From: Arcticibacter sp045629565
Lineage (GTDB): Bacteria > Bacteroidota > Bacteroidia > Sphingobacteriales > Sphingobacteriaceae
Direction of reading: 5' to 3'
DNA: 64,000 bases
NCBI RefSeq assembly: GCF_045629565.1
Contig: NZ_JAZQRL010000068.1
Coordinates: 1 to 64,000 of the forward strand
Part shown: in pieces, positions 17,517-25,964 of the stretch
Layout: every line of letters starts with the position of its first letter
Position numbering within the stretch: position 1 is the stretch's first letter
Position numbers and translations under genes: made by a program
Notes under the pieces: generated by a model
Told to the model about the DNA's origin: nothing
The model's input: the letters and a program-made list of their open reading frames with translations, nothing else
Database searches by the model: none

Positions 17517-17680
17517 ATCAATTATTACATCCTGAATATCGGTTTTCAGTACTAAATTATGACTTTAAAAGACCCAATTTGGTAACAAATAGAATACAGC
17601 TGGCGTTGAAAATTCAGCAGGAAAAGGATAAACATCGTTTTTAATAGCTTTATCTTAGCTAAAAGGAGTGATATAAACGG

Positions 17681-19489
17681 ATGAGAAGATTATGCTTATG
17701 CCTTACGATGCTTATTTTGAGCTTATCTGCCCTTTCTCAGCAAGAAGCGGATGAACGGAGGGCAAGGGACTACTCTGCAGGTGGCGACTTCGATAAAGCA
17801 CTTGAACTATATCAAAAGCTTTACAACGAGGGAGCGAATCCTGAGTACTATGACCAGTATATATCTCTTCTGCTGCAGACAAAAAGATTCGCCGAGGCGA
17901 AAGAACTGACTGCTGAACTGATGGCAGGCGACCCAACATCCCCTGTTTATCCTGTTGATCTGGGAAGGATATATCAGCAGGAGGGTTTTATGGAAAAAAC
18001 AGATTCGCTCTATAAATCGTTGTTTCGCAAGCTGCCTGCAGATGAATTTAGAATACGGGAGCTTGCTGCGGCCTTCTACAGGGCAAACGCTTATGATTAC
18101 GCGGTGACGACCTTTACGCATGGCCGCAAGCTATTAGGCAATGAACAGGCCTTCGCTTTTGATCTTTTAGCGCTGTACCGCTATAAAAAAGATAGGAGGA
18201 TGTTGATCTCAGAGTACATCCATGTTCTTTCTTTCAATCCGGATGAGACGATACTGCACCAGGCGAAGAACAGCTTTGCTACGTTGTTCGAATCAGATGA
18301 GCACTACGCATTGCTTGAGGAGGCGCTGCAAAAAGGCATTAAGAAGCGCGCTCCACAACCTGAGCTGACGAAGCTGCTGTCATGGGCCTACTTGCAGCAG
18401 GAAAAATATGTTGAAGCACTGAACTTACTGATTAACCTGGATAAGAAGACGGGCTCCGGAACTGATCTTATTTTTAGTACAGGAGCTGCCATACTGGAGA
18501 AACAGGCATTGAAAGAGGCGCTTCCTGCTTTTGAATATATTGCGACAAAGGGAACCTCTGATCCCCTGTATATAGCTGCCAAAGCTCACATCTTGTATTG
18601 CAAAACCGAAATATTAAGCCTTGATAAATCAGATGTTGCGGATATCGACAAGCTGACGCAGGAGTATCGAGCGTTTCTGAATACCACTCATGACGTCGGA
18701 ATTAAGGCGTTTTTGCTAAGTAAGCTTGCTGCCTTCCATGCTTACGATCTGGGACGTCATGCGGAGGCCGCTGAATTGCTCCAGGAAGCCCTCACCTTAC
18801 CGGGCATTGGTCCGGAGATGAAAAACAATATAAAGCTCGAGCTGGCGGACGTTTCTATTCTGATTGACGATGTCTGGGAGGCTACGCTTATTTATTCGCA
18901 GGTAGAAAGGGATGCGGAACAGGTTGCGGTCAAACAAGAAGCACGATTTCGGAATGCAAGACTTTCTTATTTCAGAGGTGACTTCGTCTGGGCACAGGCA
19001 CAATTAAGTGACCTTAAAGCCGCAACTGACCAGATGTTGGCGAATGACGCACTTAACTTGAGCCTTTTAATCTCGGGTCATACGCAAAACAAACCGGATA
19101 CGCTCTCACTCCGGGCATATGCCAGAGCGGATATGATGTTATTTTCCAAACGTTATGAAAGAGCGTTTGCAATTCTTGATAGCGTTGAGTCTGCGGGCAT
19201 AGCCGGATCTTTAGCCGATGACATGCTCATGCTGCGCGCCAGGATACATCTCGGCATGGCTGCTTATCCGAGGGCATCGGAGGTCTTGGAGCAAATCGTT
19301 GAGAGCAACACCCCTGGCATATGGGCAGACGATGCGTTATTTTTGTTGGGGGATACTTATGAGAAACTCAAAAAACCTTCCCAAGCCAGAGATTGTTATG
19401 AAAAAATCATCAAAAACTATCCGGGAAGCCTGTATATATCTGAGGCGAGAATACGATTTCGGAAGTTACGGGGAGACTCGCTTGGATAG
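17681..19489 (+). CDS. Secreted tetratricopeptide-repeat protein
   Basis: 602 residues with an N-terminal signal peptide ending in SALSQ. Nearly the whole protein is helical repeats of TPR type, clear in GDFDKALELYQKLYNEGANP (about 35-54), KRFAEAKELTAELMAGDP and the final KPSQARDCYEKIIKNYPGS, the last being the classic TPR/YbgF-like pattern. Such periplasmic TPR proteins act as scaffolds. AAAAGGAG lies about 12 bases before the ATG. The gene is followed by a DUF4286 gene 27 bases later. No enzymatic motif is visible and I cannot name a partner. Confidence 0.82.
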   Translation: MRRLCLCLTMLILSLSALSQQEADERRARDYSAGGDFDKALELYQKLYNEGANPEYYDQYISLLLQTKRFAEAKELTAELMAGDPTSPVYPVDLGRIYQQEGFMEKTDSLYKSLFRKLPADEFRIRELAAAFYRANAYDYAVTTFTHGRKLLGNEQAFAFDLLALYRYKKDRRMLISEYIHVLSFNPDETILHQAKNSFATLFESDEHYALLEEALQKGIKKRAPQPELTKLLSWAYLQQEKYVEALNLLINLDKKTGSGTDLIFSTGAAILEKQALKEALPAFEYIATKGTSDPLYIAAKAHILYCKTEILSLDKSDVADIDKLTQEYRAFLNTTHDVGIKAFLLSKLAAFHAYDLGRHAEAAELLQEALTLPGIGPEMKNNIKLELADVSILIDDVWEATLIYSQVERDAEQVAVKQEARFRNARLSYFRGDFVWAQAQLSDLKAATDQMLANDALNLSLLISGHTQNKPDTLSLRAYARADMMLFSKRYERAFAILDSVESAGIAGSLADDMLMLRARIHLGMAAYPRASEVLEQIVESNTPGIWADDALFLLGDTYEKLKKPSQARDCYEKIIKNYPGSLYISEARIRFRKLRGDSLG

Positions 19490-19516
19490 CTCGCTACTTG
19501 GATGTAACTTCGCGGA

Positions 19517-19819
19517 ATGGTTTTATATAACTTGACGATCATAGTAGACGAGACGATAAATGCGGAGTGGCAGAGCTGGGTAAAGACTGCATTTATTCCG
19601 AAAATATCTGAAACGAATTTATTTATTTCCCACCGCCTGTTGAAGGTTCTTAATTCTCCTAACGAAGGAGTAACTTACTGCCTTCAGTTTGTGGCTGAGA
19701 ATGCAGTTAAATATGAGACATTCGCTTCTGATCATGCACCAGCGATAATGGAATTACATGCCCAAAAATTCGGTAATCAATGTGTATCCTTCAGTTCTTT
19801 AATGGAATACATGGAGTGA
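19517..19819 (+). CDS. DUF4286 family protein
   Basis: A 100-residue cytoplasmic protein of the DUF4286 family, common in Bacteroidota. The opening YNLTIIVDETINAEWQSWVK and the central FISHRLLKVLN pattern are the family hallmarks, suggesting a ferredoxin-like alpha/beta fold. No function is known for the family. It follows the TPR gene by 27 bases, probably in the same transcript. Its 3' end overlaps the degraded tail of the convergent flavodoxin pseudogene by 29 bases. Confidence 0.82.
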   Translation: MVLYNLTIIVDETINAEWQSWVKTAFIPKISETNLFISHRLLKVLNSPNEGVTYCLQFVAENAVKYETFASDHAPAIMELHAQKFGNQCVSFSSLMEYME

Positions 19820-20299
19820 CGGTGTTTCGGCCCTCCGTTGTAAAGGCTTCCACGAAGGTCTTGAGTGAGATCTCATTGATGGAAACTACATCGCGTTCAT
19901 CTTTCTCGGGATTGAAGATTATTCTTTCGAAGGCATTTAGCTTACTATAAATCAGATCTCCTTTATTGCTGCTGCGCTGCAGTGAGCTCTTAAAATTAAT
20001 GGATAAGAACGTTCAAACTGGTCAGAATCCCTTGTGCTAAGCAGGCAACAAACAAATAGCCCTAATCTCTTCTTAAGCAGCTCAGACAGATTCCTTTTGC
20101 AGAATAACTGAATTTCTTTCTGGATGCTACCGTAATGAATGGAACCTCCTATGATGACGCCGTCAAAGTCTTTGATATCGGGATGAGTGTCCTCTGCCAG
20201 GTTGAAGACACCAACATCACCGTCAAAAGATGTTGCTAATTGCCGGGCAAGCTTCTCGGTGCTGCCGTGTCTCGACATGTATATAAGTGCTAGTTTCAT
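19791..20299 (-). pseudogene. Flavodoxin-domain (HemG-like) gene with a -1 frameshift
   Basis: The gene starts MKLALIYMSRHGSTEKLARQ, with the FMN phosphate-binding loop SRHGSTEKL and the flavodoxin strand GVIIGGSIHYG. The reading frame stops at 19952 after 115 residues. Downstream, another frame continues with GDLIYSKLNAFERIIF and then DERDVVSINEISLKTFVEAF, which is the expected C-terminal third of such proteins, and stops at 19791. The two frames join if one base is restored near 20003-20009 (after the SYP codons), giving about 169 residues, the normal length for HemG-like flavodoxins. So the gene carries a one-base deletion or the sequence carries an error there. If intact it would be a menaquinone-linked or FMN oxidoreductase. 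Confidence 0.75.
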
Positions 20300-20330
20300 T
20301 ATATCGTATTACTAGAAAACACGATATAAT
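20298..20330. promoter_or_regulatory. Perfect 10-bp palindrome over the flavodoxin start
   Basis: ATTATATCGT at 20298-20307 and its exact complement ACGATATAAT at 20321-20330, spaced by 13 bases. The left arm covers the first bases of the start codon of the flavodoxin gene. Centre-to-centre distance is 23 bp, about two helical turns, as for a dimeric repressor. No T-run follows, so it is an operator candidate rather than a terminator. The regulator is not in the window. Confidence 0.5.
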
Positions 20331-20352
20331 AGCAAAAGGTTATCAATTGAAT

Positions 20353-20378
20353 AAAAAAGCCGCTGTAGCGGCTTTTTT
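20353..20378. terminator. Bidirectional terminator
   Basis: AAAAAAGCCGC at 20353-20363 and GCGGCTTTTTT at 20368-20378 around the loop TGTA. The A-tract on one side and T-tract on the other allow termination in both directions. It closes the long minus-strand respiratory and accessory block on its 3' side. Confidence 0.9.
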
Positions 20379-20384
20379 ATTCAT

Positions 20385-21203
20385 CTACTTTATAAGCTCG
20401 TATAATTCATCAAGCTTCGGCGATAGAACAATTTCGATACGGCGATTTTTACTGCGCGCTTCTGTTGTGTTCAGATCTTCGATCGGCTGGTATTGTCCTT
20501 TTCCGGTAGCTGTAATACGGGTATTTTCTATTCCCTGCACTTCGGTGAGGAAACGAACCACAGAGGTTGCCCTTAATACACTTAAATCCCAATTATCTTT
20601 TATTTGTCCAAGGTTATATACCCGTTGGTTGTCTGTATGACCCTCTACTGATATATTGATTTCTGGCTGCGTCTTTAACACCGTTGCTAATCCAGCCAAA
20701 GCTTGCTTTCCTTTTTCGTCGATAACAATGCTTCCGGAGTTGAAAAGAAGCTTGTCGGTGAGAGATACATACACTTTTCCATTCCGGATCTCCACAGATA
20801 GCCCGCTTTGCTGAAATCCCAGGAGAGCTTTTTGCAGTTTGTCCTTAAGTGCGTTAGTTGCCTCATCCCGCTTACGAAGAATAGACTCTACTTCCTGTAA
20901 ACGTGCCTCACGTTTTTTTAAATCATCTGACAGTTTACTGGAGGACGCCCTAAGACTTGCGTTGTTCTCATTTAATCCTCCAATCTTCGATGTAAGATCA
21001 CTGATTTGGCTACGAAGATTTGAAATCTCCCGGTTCAGTTTCGAAACTTCATCGTCAAGATTCTCAATCCTGACCTGAGCGCCGTTTAATGTAGTAGCCA
21101 GTGAGTCTCTTTCAGCGACCAACGCCTTGTATTTCTTTGGAGATAAAACCATACAAGAGCTAAGAAAGAGTAGTAATAGCGAAAAATAAAGAAATTTGTT
21201 CAT
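20385..21203 (-). CDS. OmpA-like lipoprotein with coiled coil
   Basis: 272 residues. Signal peptide with lipobox LSSC (Cys17), a heptad-rich coiled coil from about 25 to 125 (VERDS..., LNREISNLRSQISDLTSKI, LKKREARLQEVESIL), then an OmpA/MotB peptidoglycan-binding domain with ISVEGHTDNQRV and RSKNRRIEIVLSP. It is a lipoprotein that links the outer membrane to the cell wall, like Pal. It follows the DUF2461 gene by nine bases on the same strand and ends in the bidirectional terminator, so it is probably the last gene of that transcript. Confidence 0.87.
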   Translation of the reverse strand: MNKFLYFSLLLLFLSSCMVLSPKKYKALVAERDSLATTLNGAQVRIENLDDEVSKLNREISNLRSQISDLTSKIGGLNENNASLRASSSKLSDDLKKREARLQEVESILRKRDEATNALKDKLQKALLGFQQSGLSVEIRNGKVYVSLTDKLLFNSGSIVIDEKGKQALAGLATVLKTQPEINISVEGHTDNQRVYNLGQIKDNWDLSVLRATSVVRFLTEVQGIENTRITATGKGQYQPIEDLNTTEARSKNRRIEIVLSPKLDELYELIK

Positions 21204-21212
21204 AATGAAATG

Positions 21213-21878
21213 TTAAGAATGAGCACTCCGCAAAAAGTCCATAAATGGATACAAAGTTCTAGCGGTTTCCGTAAGTGAAGCTATCGATGCTTCAGAGCTC
21301 AGCTGTTTGTTACTGAGTTGCTTACTTACCACGAAGCTTTTAAGTTTTAAGTATTCTATACCGGGATGATCTGAAGAATAGCCTTTGGGAGACGTTTTGA
21401 GCCTATCTTCGGTATCTAAACCACCAAACTCAGTTTTAAAATCTTTGTTTTCAAGGATAGACAACCACTGGGAGAAGTTATAATCGATCTCCTGACGGAT
21501 GTTTCTGAGTTCATCCGCTGCAGGATGCCAGGTACCACCGCCAACAAATGAAACATTCGGCTCTATATGAATATAATAACCTGGACCCGGGAAGTTTTTA
21601 CCTGCTGCAGAAATCCCTATTCCAAAGTTGGTTTTGTATGGTAGTTTATTGAGGCTGAATCTGACGTCTCTATAAATCCGCATAACACACGCTTTTGCAT
21701 CTAAGGCTGAGGGTATAGTAGGATCGAATGATCCGATTCCTTTTATAAGCTCTTGTGTAAACGCAAGTACGTTTTCCCGTGCGGCTTCATAATCGTCCTT
21801 GTGCTGCTGAAACCATTCACGGTTGTTGTTCTCTGATAGGGAATTAAGAAACGCAAATGTAGACTGTTCAATTTTCAT
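21213..21878 (-). CDS. DUF2461 family protein
   Basis: A 221-residue cytoplasmic protein of the DUF2461 (TIGR02453) family. Hallmarks are FLNSLSENNNREWFQQHKDDYE near the N-terminus, MRIYRDVRFSLNKLPYKTNFG in the middle and GYYIHIEPNVSFVGGGTWHP. The family is widespread in bacteria and fungi and has no assigned function. It lies 21 bases downstream of the small CxxC membrane protein gene and 9 bases upstream of the OmpA-like lipoprotein gene, suggesting read-through from the oxidase assembly genes. Confidence 0.88.
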   Translation of the reverse strand: MKIEQSTFAFLNSLSENNNREWFQQHKDDYEAARENVLAFTQELIKGIGSFDPTIPSALDAKACVMRIYRDVRFSLNKLPYKTNFGIGISAAGKNFPGPGYYIHIEPNVSFVGGGTWHPAADELRNIRQEIDYNFSQWLSILENKDFKTEFGGLDTEDRLKTSPKGYSSDHPGIEYLKLKSFVVSKQLSNKQLSSEASIASLTETARTLYPFMDFLRSAHS

Positions 21879-21899
21879 TGTGGACTAGGAAAACACATC

Positions 21900-22172
21900 T
21901 TAGTGGTTTACTGCTTCACTCTCAAGATCCCGATTGTCCGCTTTCTTTCGATAATTCTTATACCAAAGATAGCCGATGCCTGCAACCGCCAAATAGGGCG
22001 CAGCGAGAAGGTAAAGTATACCATCATTCAAACCATCTCCTTCTGTGTTCCCATTGGCGACAGAATTCTCAGCAGTCGCAGAACACATTGAACATTGAGA
22101 GAACGCAGCATCACTCAAAAGCAATAGTGCGACCACGGAAAGCATAAGGGAAAAATACTTAAGAAACCTCAT
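21900..22172 (-). CDS. Small CxxC membrane protein in the oxidase assembly cluster
   Basis: 90 residues. A signal peptide (about 1-25, ending AAFSQ) is followed at once by CSMC (Cys27, Cys30), then a polar Gly/Asn-rich stretch, one transmembrane helix (about 52-70, ILYLLAAPYLAVAGIGYLW) and a basic tail YKNYRKK. The topology puts the cysteine pair on the periplasmic side next to the membrane. It sits six bases after the DUF420 gene and close to Sco, so a role in copper or thiol handling during oxidase assembly is plausible but unproven. I recall similar small proteins in the same position in other Bacteroidota but know no function for them. Confidence 0.75.
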   Translation of the reverse strand: MRFLKYFSLMLSVVALLLLSDAAFSQCSMCSATAENSVANGNTEGDGLNDGILYLLAAPYLAVAGIGYLWYKNYRKKADNRDLESEAVNH

Positions 22173-22178
22173 CTTTTA

Positions 22179-22721
22179 TTAATTAAAAGTATAATAAGGG
22201 GAAATCATAATATAAACAACCACCCCCGTTATCGTCACATAAAGCCATATTGGGTAGCTCCATCTTACTAATCTGCGATGTCGTGCTATCTTCATACTCA
22301 GGCCGCTGTAAAAGCTAAACAATACTAACGGTAAAACTACGGCTGCAAGTATAATATGAGTAATTAGTATGAAATAGTAGATGTACCTGATTGTCCCCTG
22401 CCCTCCATAAGATGTCTGTATACCTGTAGCATGGAAGATGATATAACTCACGAGAAAAAGGGAAGACAGAACGAAAGCCGTTATATTCAAGCTTTTATGT
22501 GCTTTAACATTTCCTTTTTTAATCTGGTAGAATGATATAATTAGAAGGACTGTGCAGGTACCATTGATGATAGCGTTAAGTCTGGGGAGAAAAAACACCC
22601 AGGACGGAATAACGGTACCGTCTGAAAAGAGTGTAAAGACTTTAGCCTGCAATACACAAACTACCAGGAAGACAACAATGGAAACAACGGTGATTAAGCG
22701 GAAAGCAAATTTATCATTCAT
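22179..22721 (-). CDS. DUF420 membrane protein (CtaM-like)
   Basis: 180 residues, five hydrophobic helices. DUF420 proteins include Bacillus/Staphylococcus CtaM, which is needed for haem A-containing oxidases to mature. Visible family traits are the helix with LPRLNAIINGTCTVLLIISF, the conserved histidines (KAHKSLNITAF, IIFHATG, and ILITHIILAAVVLPLV) that could bind haem or metal, and RHRRLVRWSYPIWLYVTITGVVVY at the end. It lies 11 bases after Sco and 6 before the CxxC protein, which supports an oxidase assembly role here. Confidence 0.85.
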   Translation of the reverse strand: MNDKFAFRLITVVSIVVFLVVCVLQAKVFTLFSDGTVIPSWVFFLPRLNAIINGTCTVLLIISFYQIKKGNVKAHKSLNITAFVLSSLFLVSYIIFHATGIQTSYGGQGTIRYIYYFILITHIILAAVVLPLVLFSFYSGLSMKIARHRRLVRWSYPIWLYVTITGVVVYIMISPYYTFN

Positions 22722-22732
22722 TATGTATGTTA

Positions 22733-23434
22733 TTAACGATCGGTAACCATGCGAAGCTCTTCTGCAATAAGCACCTTTATTTCATCGTTCAGCTTATTCA
22801 TCTGGTCTTTATTTCCAGAATCATAGAAGCCTCTGATCCGCTTTTGAGGATCAACCAAGACGAGGAGTGGACTGTGGACAATTCCCTCTGGCATTGGCTT
22901 AGATGAGTAGGCATCGAGAAGGAAGTCTTCTCTGGCGATGTCATGTATCAGATTTTTATCGCCTGTAAGGAAGAACCACTTCCCGGGAACCGCATTGAAC
23001 TGGGACGCATAAGTTTGTAAAACTTTTACGCTATCATACTCTGGATCCACAGATATCGAGGCAAACTTAATCATCCTGTTCCCTGCGTATTCCTCTGCAA
23101 GAAACTGCACTCTGGCATTCATCTCAGAACAAGAATTAGGGCATCGGGTGAAAAAGAAATTAAAGACAACGATTTTATTACTGTCCAACGGAAATACGAA
23201 ATCCTGACCTGTCTGATCAATAAGCTTAAAATCCCGTATCTGATGATAAAGAGTATCAGGAATCTGCTTTCCACGCTTAGTATGAAAGGTACCACTAAGT
23301 TCCTTTGGTCCATAAATACTTAGAGGTCTATAGCGGTTCTTGCCCTTATCCTGAAGCAAATAATACAAAAATCCTGGTACCATTAAAATGATGACCAGGA
23401 TTATTATTTTTTTCAACGAAGATGTGTTCCCCAT
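22733..23434 (-). CDS. SCO1/SenC copper chaperone for cytochrome c oxidase
   Basis: 233 residues. One N-terminal membrane anchor (about 8-27) and a periplasmic thioredoxin-like domain. The copper-binding motif CxxxC is present as CPNSC (Cys98, Cys102) and the third ligand is His187 in IVHSPLLVLVDP. Sco proteins deliver copper to, or reduce, the CuA site of oxidase subunit II. The start codon overlaps the stop of the COX4 gene in a TAATG junction, so translation is coupled. Membership of the cox assembly operon supports its role on CoxB of this window. Confidence 0.92.
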   Translation of the reverse strand: MGNTSSLKKIIILVIILMVPGFLYYLLQDKGKNRYRPLSIYGPKELSGTFHTKRGKQIPDTLYHQIRDFKLIDQTGQDFVFPLDSNKIVVFNFFFTRCPNSCSEMNARVQFLAEEYAGNRMIKFASISVDPEYDSVKVLQTYASQFNAVPGKWFFLTGDKNLIHDIAREDFLLDAYSSKPMPEGIVHSPLLVLVDPQKRIRGFYDSGNKDQMNKLNDEIKVLIAEELRMVTDR

Positions 23435-23772
23435 TAGTTCATATGAACGTGTAAATAAGAACCTTCTGTAAGAAGTAATACGATAAAGTACACGATAAAG
23501 ATAAACCCTACAGTAAGTGATGTAACAAACGCCATCTTTTCAAACTTAAGGTGCATAAAATATGCTATGATATAGTAGGCCTTAAGTAACGTCAGGACGA
23601 TATATATAAAGTTGCCAAGGCCATGATTCATGCCCATAGGCATGAGCACTAATGCGATAAAAAATTCTAAAGCTGTGATTCCAAGCAAATAGAAAAACAC
23701 CTGCCAAATTTTCTTCTTCGTCATGCCTGCGTGATCAGCATGCCCGTGTTCTTGTGTATGTTCAGTTGCCAT
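23434..23772 (-). CDS. Cytochrome c oxidase subunit IV (prokaryotic COX4)
   Basis: About 112 residues with three transmembrane helices, typical of bacterial COX4/CyoD-like subunits (WQVFFYLLGITALEFFIALVL, then a helix ending YYIIAYFMHLKFE, then the third). I choose the ATG at 23772 (MATEHTQEHGHADHAG) instead of an in-frame upstream start at 23826, because the latter would extend into the end of the COX3 gene. The N-terminus is histidine-rich. It helps stabilise the oxidase. Its TAA overlaps the ATG of the Sco gene. Confidence 0.85.
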   Translation of the reverse strand: MATEHTQEHGHADHAGMTKKKIWQVFFYLLGITALEFFIALVLMPMGMNHGLGNFIYIVLTLLKAYYIIAYFMHLKFEKMAFVTSLTVGFIFIVYFIVLLLTEGSYLHVHMN

Positions 23773-23789
23773 TTTTATACTTTTATAAT

Positions 23790-24479
23790 TTAAACCAGGT
23801 AGAAGAATGTAAATACGAAAACCCAAACCAGATCAACAAAGTGCCAGTACAGTCCGACTTTCTCCACCATGATATATGTACCCCTTTTCTCGAAAACATT
23901 TGCCATGGTCATGAAGAGTATGATAACATTCAACATAACCCCGCTAAATACGTGGAATCCATGAAACCCAGTGATCGTGAAGAACAGATTTGAAAACTGC
24001 AAAGCACCTACTGTGTCTTTACCGGTATACGAATCGGGGATGTGTCCCCAGCCATAGCCTTCGTGAAAAAGGTGAGTCCATTCAAGAGCTTGACAGCCAA
24101 GGAAAGTAGCACCTCCAATGATGGTCCAGATCATCCACGTTACAACTTCCTTCTTTGATCCGCGGTGACCCGCTTCAACAGCAAGGACCATAGTGACAGA
24201 ACTTACAATCAGAATAAACGTCATTATACCTACAAAGACCAGAGGATAACCGTGATCTGCAAACCCGGGAATTGATTGAAAAACAATATCCGGATCAGGC
24301 CAGGTAAGTTGAGTAAACCGCTGAGCCCCGTAATAGATGAGTAAGGCCGAAAATGTAAACGCATCTGAAAGAAGGAAAAACCACATCATTATTTTCCCGT
24401 ACTCCGCCTCGAAAGGGGATCTTCCTCCGCTCCATGGACCGGTTTTAATTTTGTCTAATTGTGAAACAGTAGTACTCAT
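23790..24479 (-). CDS. Cytochrome c oxidase subunit III (larger copy)
   Basis: 229 residues, heme-copper oxidase subunit III family. It starts MSTTVSQLDKIKTGPWSGG, then shows the conserved EAEYGKIMMWFFLLSDAFTF (with the family's glutamate-rich first helix) and later FTITGFHGFHVFSGV and GLYWHFVDLVWVFVF, the usual histidine signatures. Subunit III stabilises subunit I and its proton uptake path. A second COX3 gene (24487-25065) lies 7 bases upstream. Two adjacent subunit III genes of different length are a recurrent arrangement in Bacteroidota and are not a recent duplication here, since the proteins differ strongly. Confidence 0.88.
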   Translation of the reverse strand: MSTTVSQLDKIKTGPWSGGRSPFEAEYGKIMMWFFLLSDAFTFSALLIYYGAQRFTQLTWPDPDIVFQSIPGFADHGYPLVFVGIMTFILIVSSVTMVLAVEAGHRGSKKEVVTWMIWTIIGGATFLGCQALEWTHLFHEGYGWGHIPDSYTGKDTVGALQFSNLFFTITGFHGFHVFSGVMLNVIILFMTMANVFEKRGTYIMVEKVGLYWHFVDLVWVFVFTFFYLV

Positions 24480-24486
24480 TTTTAGC

Positions 24487-25065
24487 TTATTGATTCAAAA
24501 GTAAGAAAACATATAAATAAATCCATAGGATATCCAGAAAATGCCAGAACAGGGATGTAACTTCCATATGGAACATATTTCTGGCCTGCGTAATCTTTCC
24601 ACCTTGTCTGATCATAGTATAAACTATCATACATATTCCGGCAAGTATGTGGATCACATGAAAGGCCGAAAATACGTAAATAAAGGATTCAGACGCGTTA
24701 GAATTGACGAACGGAGCACCTGCTTCAAACAATGCGTTCCACGCACTATATTGAGAGTAAAAGAATGCAAAGCCCAGAGCGGCAGTAACACCCAAAAATA
24801 TCCGTTGCTTTGAACCGTCCATGCGCTGCGCCGCTTTAAAGGCCAAATGCATAGTAACACTGCTTATTACGATCAGAACCGTACTGTATATAAATTCTAC
24901 AGGGAGCTTTACCTTGATGCCCCTGGATGGATCTCCTCCTGTATACACGATATATGCACTTGTGAGCGCAGCAAATAACATACAGGATGTGATAATAAAA
25001 AGCCACATAAGAAATTTCTTAGGCTTATAATTTTCTGTGTCCTGTCTTAAGGGGACCTGTGCCAT
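24487..25065 (-). CDS. Cytochrome c oxidase subunit III (smaller copy)
   Basis: About 192 residues with five hydrophobic helices, heme-copper oxidase subunit III family; HVIHILAGICMIVYTMIRQG and TSLFWHFLDILWIYLYVFLL match the C-terminal signature of COX3. The ATG at 25065 (MAQVPLRQD) is preferred; in-frame starts at 25074 and 25092 would overlap the end of cyoE. It may pair with the larger COX3 as a split or accessory subunit. Confidence 0.85.
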   Translation of the reverse strand: MAQVPLRQDTENYKPKKFLMWLFIITSCMLFAALTSAYIVYTGGDPSRGIKVKLPVEFIYSTVLIVISSVTMHLAFKAAQRMDGSKQRIFLGVTAALGFAFFYSQYSAWNALFEAGAPFVNSNASESFIYVFSAFHVIHILAGICMIVYTMIRQGGKITQARNMFHMEVTSLFWHFLDILWIYLYVFLLLNQ

Positions 25066-25075
25066 ATATAACATA

Positions 25076-25948
25076 TTATGCAATAAAGTCAAACAACATG
25101 ATCAACTGTACCAAGGGTAGATAAAAGAAAGAACAGAACATTACCTTCCTGGCCATCGCGATATCTAAAGTCTTGAACAACTGAATACTTAAATATAAAA
25201 AATATAGCCCTGCAAGTAATGAAACCGCTCCAATAACATAACCGCCAAAGCCCATAAATGTTGGTATAAGACTTACCGGAATTAACACGAGCGCTGACAC
25301 TACGATAAACCCGGCACTTACCCTGTCACGCTTCTTTGTTGGTAACAGTCTAAAACCTGCCTTCTTATAATCATCATCCAACACCCAGGCAATGGACCAA
25401 AAATGGGGGAACTGCCACACAAACTGAACTAGAAATAATATAATAGGAATCCATGATATTGCAGGCTTGTCAAAAGCGGCGAAATAACCGATCAGCGGAG
25501 GTAGTGCACCGGGAAACGCCCCAATGAAGACAGCAATCGGTGATTTTCTTTTCGATGGTGTATATACCATGGCGTATAAAAAAATCGAAAAAACAGAAAG
25601 CACTCCGGTAATCATGTTCAATCGAAGAAGAATTAGTGTCCCCGCGATTGCCATAAACAAACTGAGTACCAAAGCCTGTCCGGTTGTCATCCTTCCGGAA
25701 GGGATTGGCCTGTCGCTCGTCCGCAACATCAGCTTGTCCAAGTCCTTTTCGATAATCTCGTTGAAACCGTTTGCTGCACCCGCAACCAAAAATCCACCTA
25801 ATGTTAAAATCGCCCAGTTTATCCAATTAATTGATTCTTGCTCTTTGCTGCCTATCAAAAAAGACACAGATGCAGAGAAAACAACAAGAAGGGTAAGCCT
25901 GAGCTTGATTAACTTTTTAAAGTCTGATATAAAAGATTCCTCACTCAC
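25076..25948 (-). CDS. cyoE: Protoheme IX farnesyltransferase (haem O synthase)
   Basis: 290 residues, UbiA superfamily with nine membrane helices. The first aspartate motif region is GAANGFNEIIEKDLDKLMLRT (Asn, Asp and Asp positions NxxxxDxD) and SDRPIPSGRM follows, as in CyoE/CtaB. The second motif is in FPHFWSIAWVLDDDYKKAGFRLLP. The enzyme adds farnesyl to haem B to make haem O, the precursor of haem A for the aa3 oxidase; no haem A synthase (CtaA) gene is in the window. The gene opens the assembly half of the cox cluster, downstream of the terminator that follows coxA. Confidence 0.93.
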   Translation of the reverse strand: MSEESFISDFKKLIKLRLTLLVVFSASVSFLIGSKEQESINWINWAILTLGGFLVAGAANGFNEIIEKDLDKLMLRTSDRPIPSGRMTTGQALVLSLFMAIAGTLILLRLNMITGVLSVFSIFLYAMVYTPSKRKSPIAVFIGAFPGALPPLIGYFAAFDKPAISWIPIILFLVQFVWQFPHFWSIAWVLDDDYKKAGFRLLPTKKRDRVSAGFIVVSALVLIPVSLIPTFMGFGGYVIGAVSLLAGLYFLYLSIQLFKTLDIAMARKVMFCSFFYLPLVQLIMLFDFIA

Positions 25949-25964
25949 TCAAATATTCCAAAAG

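Noticed and set aside
23772..23826. A longer N-terminus for COX4 from an upstream in-frame start
   Set aside because: It would overlap the end of the COX3 gene and adds residues that do not fit the family; the ATG at 23772 is normal.
23790..25065. The two COX3 genes as a recent tandem duplication
   Set aside because: The proteins differ in length and sequence, and two unlike subunit III genes in this position are usual in the phylum.
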